From positions 56,411-120,410 of the forward strand of contig SUXN01000001.1 in the NCBI GenBank assembly GCA_015060965.1: 64,000 nt of DNA. Reading direction: 5' to 3'. This document shows positions 9,961 to 17,487 of this stretch, one piece after another. The DNA comes from Bacteroidales bacterium. Its GTDB lineage: Bacteria; Bacteroidota; Bacteroidia; Bacteroidales; Bacteroidaceae. The notes below the pieces were generated by a model that saw nothing but the letters and a program-made list of their open reading frames with translations, was not told the DNA's origin and searched no databases. The translations under genes were made by a program, and so were the position numbers. Each line of letters opens with the position of its first letter. Position 1 is the first letter of the stretch.

Positions 9961-11976
9961 ATGAAAAAGAACTTTATTTATACAGTGACATTCCTTCTTT
10001 GCGGAGCTTTCTGTTTCAGCTCTTGTGAGGATATGCTGAATGTTGAGTCAGACCGTGTCGAGTACGAGTTTGACAATTGGACATTGAACGACTCTGTATA
10101 TTCTGTTTTGGGTATCCTCAAGAGCGTGCAGGAGGTCGGTGACCGTCAGGTTCTTCTTAACGAACTCCGTGCAGACCTTCTCGCAATCAGCGAGACAAAG
10201 GCTGTCGTTGATATCCAGGAATTGAGCAAGTCTGTCTTCAATGTCGAGACCAACAAGTACCTTGATGTAAAGGACTACTATGCAATCATCAACAACTGTA
10301 ACATCTACCTTGCACGCGTTGATACAACTCTTGAGAAGAACAATGTAAAGTTGATGTTGCCTGAGTACGTTGCCGTAAAGAGCGTACGTGCATGGACATA
10401 CCTGCAGCTGGCAATCAACTACAACCAGGTTCCTTACTACACAACTCCCATCCTCACCCATAGTGAGGCCGAGAAGGTGATGAACCAGCCTATGCTCTCA
10501 CGCGAGGAGATTATCTCTAACCTTATCGCGGACATCCTTCCATACGAGAATCCGGCTGCTTATCCAATGCCTGCATGGGACGTTGACGGTAAGATCCTGA
10601 AGTTCGGTTATGGTGAGAACGGTACAGAAATCGAGACAGCCAAGCTTTTCATGCCTATCCGTCTGTTGCTCGGTGACATGTACCTGTGGAGAGGTGCTGC
10701 CGGTGACTACAAGAAGGCTGCCCAGTGCTACTACGACTTCCTTACAGGTGCCGGTACAAACGCAACCGCAATGAAGCATTCTGATGGTTATTTCCGCTCA
10801 GTGTATAATTCAGCAGGCGGTAAGAATATGAATACCCGTTTTGCCCAGAAGTTCGCTCTCAAGGGCTTTGCGTCAACCGCAAGCATTGATGTCCTTACAA
10901 TGATTCCTTATTCCGAGAGTGCGCTTGACGGTACAACATCGGACCTTGCATCCGTATTCTTGCCAAAGGATGACGTAGGTGGTTCTCAGGTGTTTGCTTC
11001 ACCGGGTATGATAGGTCTCTCTGAGCGTCAGATATATCGCTACGCCGAGGGTGATGACCTTGAGCGTCCCGACCTTTTTGAGTATAGCCACAACTATGAG
11101 ACTAAGGGTGACCTCCGTCTTCCTTCAACAACCTGTATGCAGATTACCGGTGATGAGATGAAGACAGAGTTCAAGAACCTCATATGCAAGTTCAACCTTG
11201 AGGAACCAGCTGGTGAAATGTATATTCCTGCAATCGGTGTTTCAAACATCGTAATTGCACGCCCCGAGCAGGTTTACCTACGTTTCGCCGAGGCTCTGAT
11301 GGGTATGGCACGTGAGGGCTATGCAGGTGCAATGGATGTTGCCATGGTTGTCCTCAAGGAGGGTGTAAAGCGTAATTATATCCTTTACCAGAACCCTGTG
11401 ACACAGGTTGATACAACTTACTTCGACAACTTCGGTAATGAGATCGTTGAGGAGTCTATCATTTCTTACAGCGACTCTGTAGCGTTCGACTTCACAGATG
11501 AGGCATTCGAGGATAACCTCGGTATCCATTCTCATGGTTCAGGTGACAGCGAGAGAAACGAGTACTTTGCTCTCGATGACATCAACGTTGCGCGTTACTT
11601 CGGTATACCTACCGAGACTGTTGACGGCAAGGAGGTTGTAACAGAGGAAGTGACAGAGGAGGATTATATGCTCTACGTTTCTGAGCTTATCCTTGATGAG
11701 ATGGCTCTTGAGCTTGCTTGGGAGGGCTCACGTTTTGGTGACCTCATGCGTGTTTCACGGGCTCTCGGTGACAACGATGTGCTCGCTAAGCGTGTAGCAG
11801 GTCGTGCTTTCAAGAATACATGTTCTCATCGTCATCCTGAGTTTGAGTACGATGCGGCTCTCTACAACCAGATGAAGGACGAGAACAATTGGTATCTTCC
11901 TCTCCCCGGCGTGGTTGTAGAGCCAGGCAAGGTTGAGGAGACTCCCGAGGATTTCAATCCGTCAGAGATTGAGTGA
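9961..11976 (+). CDS. SusD/RagB-family surface lipoprotein
   Basis: Partner of the preceding SusC, 671 residues. The signal peptide ends in FSSC with Cys22 lipidated. The helical, TPR-like core includes the RAWTYLQLAINY segment (about 142-153), and the family C-terminal motif appears as ELAWEGSRFGDLMR near residues 582-595. It is longer than the first SusD, with an acidic insertion around residues 490-565 (many Glu/Asp, including a VTEEVTEEDY run), which may form a distinct ligand-contact loop. It is the last gene of the operon: a strong terminator-like palindrome begins 17 bases after the stop. Confidence 0.94.
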   Translation: MKKNFIYTVTFLLCGAFCFSSCEDMLNVESDRVEYEFDNWTLNDSVYSVLGILKSVQEVGDRQVLLNELRADLLAISETKAVVDIQELSKSVFNVETNKYLDVKDYYAIINNCNIYLARVDTTLEKNNVKLMLPEYVAVKSVRAWTYLQLAINYNQVPYYTTPILTHSEAEKVMNQPMLSREEIISNLIADILPYENPAAYPMPAWDVDGKILKFGYGENGTEIETAKLFMPIRLLLGDMYLWRGAAGDYKKAAQCYYDFLTGAGTNATAMKHSDGYFRSVYNSAGGKNMNTRFAQKFALKGFASTASIDVLTMIPYSESALDGTTSDLASVFLPKDDVGGSQVFASPGMIGLSERQIYRYAEGDDLERPDLFEYSHNYETKGDLRLPSTTCMQITGDEMKTEFKNLICKFNLEEPAGEMYIPAIGVSNIVIARPEQVYLRFAEALMGMAREGYAGAMDVAMVVLKEGVKRNYILYQNPVTQVDTTYFDNFGNEIVEESIISYSDSVAFDFTDEAFEDNLGIHSHGSGDSERNEYFALDDINVARYFGIPTETVDGKEVVTEEVTEEDYMLYVSELILDEMALELAWEGSRFGDLMRVSRALGDNDVLAKRVAGRAFKNTCSHRHPEFEYDAALYNQMKDENNWYLPLPGVVVEPGKVEETPEDFNPSEIE

Positions 11977-11992
11977 TAAACCGATAATACAG

Positions 11993-12024
11993 CAAATGAG
12001 AGGGCCTCGAGGCCCTCTCATTTG
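11993..12024 (+). terminator. Terminator of the double susCD operon
   Basis: A perfect 32-base palindrome with a 14-bp stem (11993-12006 pairing with 12011-12024) and TCGA loop starts 17 bases after the last susD stop. It is followed by an AT-rich stretch and then by a T-run at 12039-12047. It separates the SusCD operon from the sirtuin gene. Confidence 0.8.
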
Positions 12025-12063
12025 TTATATTGGAGGCATTTTTTTTATTAATAATATTTGACA

Positions 12064-12768
12064 ATGAAAAAGATTGCAATACTAACGGGCGCCGGAATGA
12101 GCGCGGAGAGTGGAATAAGTACCTTCCGTGGCGGTGGTGGTCTCTGGGACGAGTATCCTGTTGAACAGGTGGCAACTCCTGAGGGTTATCGTGCTGACCC
12201 GGGCCTTGTACTCGATTTCTACAACAAGCGCCGTCGCCAGCTTCTTGAGGTCGTACCCAATAAAGGGCACGAGCTTGTGGCAGAGCTTGAAAGGGACTTT
12301 GATGTTACTGTCATAACCCAGAATGTAGATAATCTGCACGAGCGTGCCGGCTCAACAAACGTAATCCATCTGCACGGTGAACTGATGAAGGTCTGTTCTT
12401 CGCGCGAACCTTACAACGAGGATTATGTCGAGACTCTGACTGCAGAAAATGTAACGGTTGAATTAGGTGACCTTGCAGCCGACGGCTCCCAGAAACGTCC
12501 TTTTATCGTCTGGTTCGGTGAGGCTGTCCCCAAGATCGAGGATGCCATACTGGCATTGCGTGACATTGATGTCTTTGTGATTATAGGAACGTCTCTCAAT
12601 GTTTATCCTGCTGCAGGTCTTCTGAATTATGTACCTGCTAATGTTCCTGTATATCTCATTGACCCGAATGAGGTGAATGTCACTCGGAGTGGAGTTAAAG
12701 TAATTCGTAAAGGTGCCTCGGAAGGCATGCGTGTTCTAATTGATGAGTATCTTTCAAAAATAAAATGA
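12064..12768 (+). CDS. cobB: Sir2-family NAD-dependent protein deacylase (CobB-like)
   Basis: NAD-dependent lysine deacylase acting in the cytoplasm, 234 residues. Sirtuin motifs in order: GAGMSAESGISTFRG (about 8-22, NAD binding), TQNVDNLHERAG near 85-96, HLHGEL with the catalytic His near 104, and GTSLNVYPAAGL near 178. The region after HGEL has only one Cys (MKVCSS), so the usual four-cysteine zinc site is missing, as in some other short bacterial sirtuins. The start is ATG 12064; an in-frame TTG six bases earlier is less likely. It stands alone between the SusCD terminator and the rubredoxin gene. Whether it prefers acetyl or succinyl groups cannot be decided here. Confidence 0.9.
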   Translation: MKKIAILTGAGMSAESGISTFRGGGGLWDEYPVEQVATPEGYRADPGLVLDFYNKRRRQLLEVVPNKGHELVAELERDFDVTVITQNVDNLHERAGSTNVIHLHGELMKVCSSREPYNEDYVETLTAENVTVELGDLAADGSQKRPFIVWFGEAVPKIEDAILALRDIDVFVIIGTSLNVYPAAGLLNYVPANVPVYLIDPNEVNVTRSGVKVIRKGASEGMRVLIDEYLSKIK

Positions 12769-12796
12769 TTGCAAAATTGTAAATATTTGATATAAA

Positions 12797-12829
12797 TTGT
12801 TTTTATGTTAAAATATTGTATTATATTTG
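12797..12829 (+). promoter_or_regulatory. Promoter of the rubredoxin gene
   Basis: -7 element TATATTTG (12822-12829, exact TAnnTTTG) with a TTG at 12797-12799, spacing 22 (optimum 19-21). It is in the 181-base gap before the rubredoxin start and leaves a leader of about 110 bases in which no clear structure is seen. Confidence 0.55.
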
Positions 12830-12949
12830 CAGTGGAGATTGATGTCAATGAGTGATGCTCAGTCAGCAGAGTTGTTATTGTCGTCAGCATCCGGGTGCAG
12901 AGCATGAACATTCTGCACCTCCAATTGTTTAACCTTTAAAAATTGTATT

Positions 12950-13111
12950 ATGAAAAAGTATATTTGTACAGTATGTCAGTGGGTCTATGACCCGGAGATC
13001 GGTGACCCCGAGCAGGGTATTGAGCCAGGTGTTGCATTCGAGGACCTTCCCGAGGACTATGTATGCCCATTGTGCGGCGTAGGCAAGGAAGAGTTCGAGG
13101 TTGAAGAGTAA
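12950..13111 (+). CDS. Rubredoxin
   Basis: Small cytoplasmic electron-transfer protein of 53 residues with one iron held by four cysteines: CTVC at residues 6-9 and CPLC at 39-42, each followed by the Gly/aromatic context of rubredoxins ([25 protein letters not shown]). Length is typical for the single-domain form. In anaerobes it usually passes electrons to oxygen- or peroxide-reducing enzymes such as rubrerythrin; no such partner lies in this window. It has its own promoter and is closed by a strong bidirectional terminator. Confidence 0.95.
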   Translation: MKKYICTVCQWVYDPEIGDPEQGIEPGVAFEDLPEDYVCPLCGVGKEEFEVEE

Positions 13112-13152
13112 TAAAGTACGAAACTTGTAGTAACAAGGACTGTCGTCAGTGT

Positions 13153-13194
13153 AACATAAATGGAGAGAAGATTTGTCTTCTCTCCATTTATGTT
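13153..13194 (+). terminator. Bidirectional terminator between rubredoxin and the radical SAM gene
   Basis: A 19-bp perfect stem (13153-13171 pairing with 13176-13194) with a TTTG loop lies between two convergent genes. The flanks are symmetrical enough to act for both directions. Confidence 0.8.
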
Positions 13195-13216
13195 GCTGTA
13201 GGGATGTTGTCATTAA

Positions 13217-15073
13217 TCACATTCCAAGTTTTTTCAGCAGGTCCGGGCGGTGCATCCGTCTCAGAATCTGTGCAATCAGCTTGCGCTCCTCTGGCTTGTA
13301 CCAGAAGAAGAAACGTCTCTGTGCCTCCTTGTCTTTCATCGAGTGCGCCACATATACTTTCTCTCCGGTTTCGGGGTTTATGCCGGTGTAGTACATCTCT
13401 GTTGCCATTGTCATTGGTGTCGGGGTGAAATCCTGCACCTGTTCAAGGTGGAAATTGAGCTGGCGTGTCTCTGCTGCAAGTTCAGCCATGCTCTCGAGCG
13501 TACTGCCCGGATGGCTGCTTATGAAATAGGGTATTATCTGCTGCTTGAGGTTCTCGCGGCTGTTTATGCGGTCGAAGATTCTTTTGAAGTCGTGGAACTG
13601 TTTGAACGGCGGTTTGCGCATGAGCCTCAGCACGCTGTCGTTAGTGTGCTCGGGAGCGACCTTCAGGCGGCCGCTGACGTGATTTCTTATCAGTTCCTCG
13701 GTGTACTCCGCTGTGACAGCGTCGCGTGCGCTATCGCCCGTTTTATGAAGCAACATGTCGTATCTCACTCCGCTGCCTATGAAACTCTTCTTTATCTGTG
13801 GCATGGAATCGACCTTTCTGTACAACTCAAGCAGTGCCGAGTGGTCTATATTGAGGTTAGGACAGATTTTTGGCTGTATACATGAGGGGCGTGAGCACTT
13901 TGCGCACAGTTCGCTGCGCTTGCCTTTCATCATGTACATGTTTGCCGACGGGCCGCCAAGGTCCGACAGGTATCCCTTGAAATCGTCCATCTTTGATATC
14001 TCCTCAACCTCGCGGAGTATGCTCTCTTGGCTGCGGTTTACTATGAACTTGCCCTGATGGGCCGATATTGTACAGAATGCACATCCGCCGAAACACCCGC
14101 GGTGTATGTTCACCGAGTGCTTTATCATGTCGTATGCCGGTATGCGCTTGCCGTTGTATTTGGGGTGGGGCAGGCGTGTGTAGGGCAGGTCGAAACTGTG
14201 GTCGAGCTGCTCGGTGGTCATTGTGGGGAACGGAGGGTTTATCACAACAACTCCCTCGTCGTACTCCTGCAACAGACGCTTGGCGCTTACTCTGTTCGAC
14301 TCCTTTTCAATGGCAAGGAAATTCGCAGCCTGCTTCTCCTTGCTCTTGAGGCATTCACCGTGCGGTGCAAGCTGTCTGTCGTTGTCGTTGTCAACGGTTA
14401 TCTCGCTTTTGTGCGCCAGGTGTCCTGTCTGCCTTATGCCGCGGCTTATCTCCCTTGCCTCGTCTGCTGTCATATGTTCCTTGCCGCTTTGCAGCAGATG
14501 CTCTTTCATGGCATCTGCAATGGCAATGATGGGCTGCTCGCCCATGCCATATACCAGGATGTCGGCCCTGCTGTCGATGAGGATGCTCTTCTTGAGCCTG
14601 TCCTGCCAGTAGTCGTAATGCGTGAAGCGGCGCATTGATGCCTCGATGCCGCCTATGATGACCGGTACGTCAGGGTACAGCTCTTTGAGGATTGTGGAGT
14701 ATACCGTGGTGGCATACTCGGGGCGCATGCTGTGCTTGCCGTTGGGTGAATATGCATCCTCGCTGCGGAATCTCTTCGCGGCGGTGTATTTGTTGACCAT
14801 GGAGTCCATGCAACCTGCCGATATTCCGAAGAAGAGCCTGGGGCGTCCCATCTTCTTGAAGTCCCTGAGGTCGTCCTGCCAGTTCGGCTGTGGAACGATG
14901 GCAACCTTCAACCCTTCGGCCTCGAGCAAGCGTCCAATCACAGCTGCTCCAAAGGAGGGGTGGTCAACGTAGGCGTCGCCACTGAAGATGACGACGTCCA
15001 GCTCGCTCCATCCGCGCATTTCTGCTTCCTTGCGGGTGGTGGGCAACCAATCGGTGACTTTTCTGTTACTCAT
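13217..15073 (-). CDS. YgiQ-family (UPF0313) radical SAM protein
   Basis: Radical S-adenosylmethionine enzyme of unknown reaction, 618 residues. The CX3CX2C cluster motif is HRGCFGGCAFC around residues 324-334. It is preceded by the family N-terminal domain (VVIFSGDAYVDHPSFG, VIIGGIEASMRRFTHYDYW, YGMGEQP) and followed by the YgiQ C-terminal region (VAPEHTNDSVLRLM, FISSHPGSTLESM). The open frame extends 14 codons further, but ATG 15073 overlaps the last codons of the upstream unknown gene by 8 bases (start and stop interleaved), which points to translational coupling and fixes the start. The family is widespread in bacteria and its substrate is unknown. Confidence 0.92.
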   Translation of the reverse strand: MSNRKVTDWLPTTRKEAEMRGWSELDVVIFSGDAYVDHPSFGAAVIGRLLEAEGLKVAIVPQPNWQDDLRDFKKMGRPRLFFGISAGCMDSMVNKYTAAKRFRSEDAYSPNGKHSMRPEYATTVYSTILKELYPDVPVIIGGIEASMRRFTHYDYWQDRLKKSILIDSRADILVYGMGEQPIIAIADAMKEHLLQSGKEHMTADEAREISRGIRQTGHLAHKSEITVDNDNDRQLAPHGECLKSKEKQAANFLAIEKESNRVSAKRLLQEYDEGVVVINPPFPTMTTEQLDHSFDLPYTRLPHPKYNGKRIPAYDMIKHSVNIHRGCFGGCAFCTISAHQGKFIVNRSQESILREVEEISKMDDFKGYLSDLGGPSANMYMMKGKRSELCAKCSRPSCIQPKICPNLNIDHSALLELYRKVDSMPQIKKSFIGSGVRYDMLLHKTGDSARDAVTAEYTEELIRNHVSGRLKVAPEHTNDSVLRLMRKPPFKQFHDFKRIFDRINSRENLKQQIIPYFISSHPGSTLESMAELAAETRQLNFHLEQVQDFTPTPMTMATEMYYTGINPETGEKVYVAHSMKDKEAQRRFFFWYKPEERKLIAQILRRMHRPDLLKKLGM

Positions 15074-15392
15074 TCTCTGAAACGGCTTCGTTCTCGGCTG
15101 CCAGCTGCTCGGCAAGCCAGCTCTTGTAACAGGTCACGAGGTTGTTGAGTCCAAGCGCCTTCATATCCTCGTGGTAGAGAACAAGGCACAGCTCAAGCAA
15201 CTCGTTCGAGCCCATCACCTGTGACGCGATGAGCGAGCGTACTGTGAGACGCAGCTTGTGGAGGGAATCCTCGTCGATGATTCCCATGCTGTTTGCCAAC
15301 CTGTCAAGAAGCGAATATTTCCTGATTATCTGCAACTGAACCTCGGTAACCTCTATGGTTCTTGTGCCCGATGCGTTTGCGTTAATCTTCAT
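15066..15392 (-). CDS. Small conserved-looking protein of unknown function upstream of ygiQ-type gene
   Basis: A 108-residue soluble protein, mostly helical by composition, without signal peptide, membrane segment or cysteine-rich motif except a single Cys near each of residues 69 and 88. I do not recognise the family. Support for a real gene: normal codon use, and its stop interleaves with the ATG of the radical SAM gene (8-base overlap). A possible -7 element TAAATTCG lies upstream on the minus strand at 15457-15464. Conserved coupling to YgiQ would suggest a helper role. Confidence 0.75.
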   Translation of the reverse strand: MKINANASGTRTIEVTEVQLQIIRKYSLLDRLANSMGIIDEDSLHKLRLTVRSLIASQVMGSNELLELCLVLYHEDMKALGLNNLVTCYKSWLAEQLAAENEAVSENE

Positions 15393-15477
15393 ATCTTTGT
15401 GTAGTTTATTGTCTGTGTTTTCTTGCGGTACACTCTGTTGTGCCGCTTGTCTGTCGCGAATTTAACAAATAATCCTA

Positions 15478-15505
15478 AATAATGGGTCATCGCTTGCCCA
15501 TTATT
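15478..15505 (-). terminator. Terminator-like hairpin after tsaE
   Basis: Inverted repeat AATAATGGG (15478-15486) and CCCATTATT (15497-15505) with a 10-base loop overlaps the tsaE stop codon. On the minus strand it is followed by a T-rich tract. It ends the sprE-porX-tsaE transcript. Confidence 0.55.
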
Positions 15506-15932
15506 CGTTGAAGAGAATCCTCACTTCGCGTTCTCCCTGGCCGTTCTCCTCGATGTATACCTTTGTGGTCTCTTCCGGCAACAGCTCCTCGATGAGCTCG
15601 GGCCACTCCATGAAGCAGATTGCGTCGCTGTAGACGTACTCCTCGTAGCCCATGTTGTATACCTCCTCAAGGGATTTTATGCGGTAAAAGTCGAAGTGGA
15701 AGATGGTACGATGCTCCCTGTCCTCGTACTCGTTCACTATGGCGAAGGTGGGTGAGTTTATGGAATCCTCCACGCCCAGTTCCTCGCATATGCTCTTTAT
15801 GAGTGTTGTCTTTCCGCTGCCCATCTTTCCGTAGAACGCGAAGACGCGTGCTCCCTGCATCTGACCTATGAACTCGCGCGCAGCCTGCGGATAATCCTCA
15901 AGTCCCTTTATCTTTATTGTATATTCTTTCAT
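15501..15932 (-). CDS. tsaE: tRNA threonylcarbamoyladenosine biosynthesis ATPase TsaE
   Basis: ATPase needed with TsaB and TsaD to make the t6A37 modification of ANN-decoding tRNAs. 143 residues, the usual size. Walker A GKMGSGKT is at 35-42, followed by NSPTF (switch-like family motif near 59-63), FHFDFYRI, and a terminal FMEWPE segment, all typical of TsaE. It overlaps the porX stop by 4 bases (ATGA type), so it is translated from the sprE-porX message. The essential tRNA-modification gene thus sits last in an operon of secretion regulators. Confidence 0.95.
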   Translation of the reverse strand: MKEYTIKIKGLEDYPQAAREFIGQMQGARVFAFYGKMGSGKTTLIKSICEELGVEDSINSPTFAIVNEYEDREHRTIFHFDFYRIKSLEEVYNMGYEEYVYSDAICFMEWPELIEELLPEETTKVYIEENGQGEREVRILFNE

Positions 15933-17479
15933 ATTCCTTTCGGTCTTAACTTTATCAGTGGCACAAGCATCTCCTCCATGGAGATACCGCCGTGCTGGAA
16001 TGTGTCCTTGTAATACTGTACGTAGTAGTTGTAGTTGTTGGGGTAGGCAAAGAAGTTGCTCCCTGTTGCAAAAATGTAGCTTGTGCTCAAGTTGGGCGCG
16101 GGCAGGAACGCCTTTGCAGGCTCCTTTATCTCGAACACCTCCTTGCTGCTGTAGTTGAGTGCCTTGCCCAGCTTGTAGCGCAGGTTGGTGTTTGTGTTCT
16201 TGTCGCCGATGACCTTGGTGGGGGTATCTACCTGTATGCTTCCGTGGTCAGTCGTTATCACCACTGTGTATTTGCTGTCGGCAAGATAGCGGAACAGTCT
16301 CTTTATTGCCGAGTGGCGCAGCCACGATAGTGTTATCGAACGGTATGCGGCCTCGTTGGCGGCAAGCTCTCGCACCATGAGCGACTCGGTGCGTGCGTGC
16401 GAGAGCATGTCGATGAAGTTTATCACAAGCACGTTGAGGTCGTTCTTCGCCAGGCTGTTGAGCGTGTCCATATATTTGTCGGCGGCAACGGATGTTAGCA
16501 CCTTGCCGTATGAGAAACTGTCCTTGCGGCGGTAGCGCGCAATCTGTGTGGCTATGAGCTGCTCCTCGTTCAGGTTCTTGCCTTCCTCGTCCTCTTCGTC
16601 CACCCACAGGTCGGGGAACATCTCCTTTATCTGCTTGGGCATCAGCCCCGAGAAGATTGCGTTGCGGGCATACTGTGTGGCTGTGGGCAGGATACTGGTA
16701 TATAGCTGCTCATCAATGACGAAGTCGCTACCTATCTCCTCGGCAAGCACACGCCACTGGTCGTAACGGAAATTGTCTATGATTATGAAGAAAACCTTCT
16801 CGCCGTTGTCGAGCAACGGGAATATGTACTCACGGAAAAGGTCACCGCTCATCACGGGGCGTTCCTCGCGTGGCGATGCCATCCACTTCATGTAGTTGTT
16901 CTTGATGAAGCGTCCGAACATGTTGTTCGCATCCTCCTTCTGTGACTTGAGCATCTCGTGCATCTGTGTGTCTGCACTCTCCAGCTGAAGTTCCCAGTAG
17001 ACAATGCTCTTGTATACCTCCTGCCACTCCTGTATGCTGCGTGCGTCGGATATCTGCATTGCCAGCTTGCCGAAGTTCTGCTGGTAGGCGCTGTTGGCCT
17101 TTTCGGCCACAATCTCCTTGCTGTGGATGTTCTTCTTTAGTGTCAGCAGAATCTGGTTGGGGTTGACGGGCTTGATGAGGTAGTCGGCTATCTTTGAGCC
17201 TATGGCCTGTTCCATGATGTCCTCTTCCTCGCTCTTCGTGACCATCACCACGGGTGTGGTAGGGTGCATCTGCTTTATCATCGTGAGGGTCTCAAGACCT
17301 GTGAGTCCGGGCATGTTCTCGTCGAGCAGGATGAGGTCGAACGCCTCTTCCTTGCACGCCTCGATGGCGTCGGGTCCGTTTGTCACCTTTGTCACCTCGT
17401 ACCCTTTGTTCTGCAGAAATATTATGTGGGCGTTCAAGAGCTCAATCTCGTCGTCGGCCCAAAGTAACTTATATGCCAT
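15929..17479 (-). CDS. porX: PorX-type response regulator with PglZ/alkaline-phosphatase-like domain
   Basis: Bacteroidota-specific regulator, 516 residues. The N-terminal receiver domain (residues 1-120) has the acidic pocket ADD (8-10) and phospho-acceptor Asp53 (LLDENMPG), then the switch residues VMVTK and the Lys of DYLIKPVN. The C-terminal half is a PglZ, alkaline-phosphatase-superfamily domain with metal-ligand-like segments FIIIDNFRYDQW, FIDMLSHAR and TTDHGSI. In Porphyromonas and Flavobacterium, PorX works with the PorY kinase and controls type IX secretion; the PglZ domain is reported to act on nucleotide substrates. No output DNA-binding domain is present. It starts 8 bases after sprE and overlaps tsaE. 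No porY is in this window. Confidence 0.93.
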   Translation of the reverse strand: MAYKLLWADDEIELLNAHIIFLQNKGYEVTKVTNGPDAIEACKEEAFDLILLDENMPGLTGLETLTMIKQMHPTTPVVMVTKSEEEDIMEQAIGSKIADYLIKPVNPNQILLTLKKNIHSKEIVAEKANSAYQQNFGKLAMQISDARSIQEWQEVYKSIVYWELQLESADTQMHEMLKSQKEDANNMFGRFIKNNYMKWMASPREERPVMSGDLFREYIFPLLDNGEKVFFIIIDNFRYDQWRVLAEEIGSDFVIDEQLYTSILPTATQYARNAIFSGLMPKQIKEMFPDLWVDEEDEEGKNLNEEQLIATQIARYRRKDSFSYGKVLTSVAADKYMDTLNSLAKNDLNVLVINFIDMLSHARTESLMVRELAANEAAYRSITLSWLRHSAIKRLFRYLADSKYTVVITTDHGSIQVDTPTKVIGDKNTNTNLRYKLGKALNYSSKEVFEIKEPAKAFLPAPNLSTSYIFATGSNFFAYPNNYNYYVQYYKDTFQHGGISMEEMLVPLIKLRPKGI

Positions 17480-17487
17480 AAGCGCGA

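Noticed and set aside
14027..14638. A 203-codon plus-strand frame opposite the radical SAM gene
   Set aside because: Shadow of the conserved minus-strand gene; no start context, promoter or motif.
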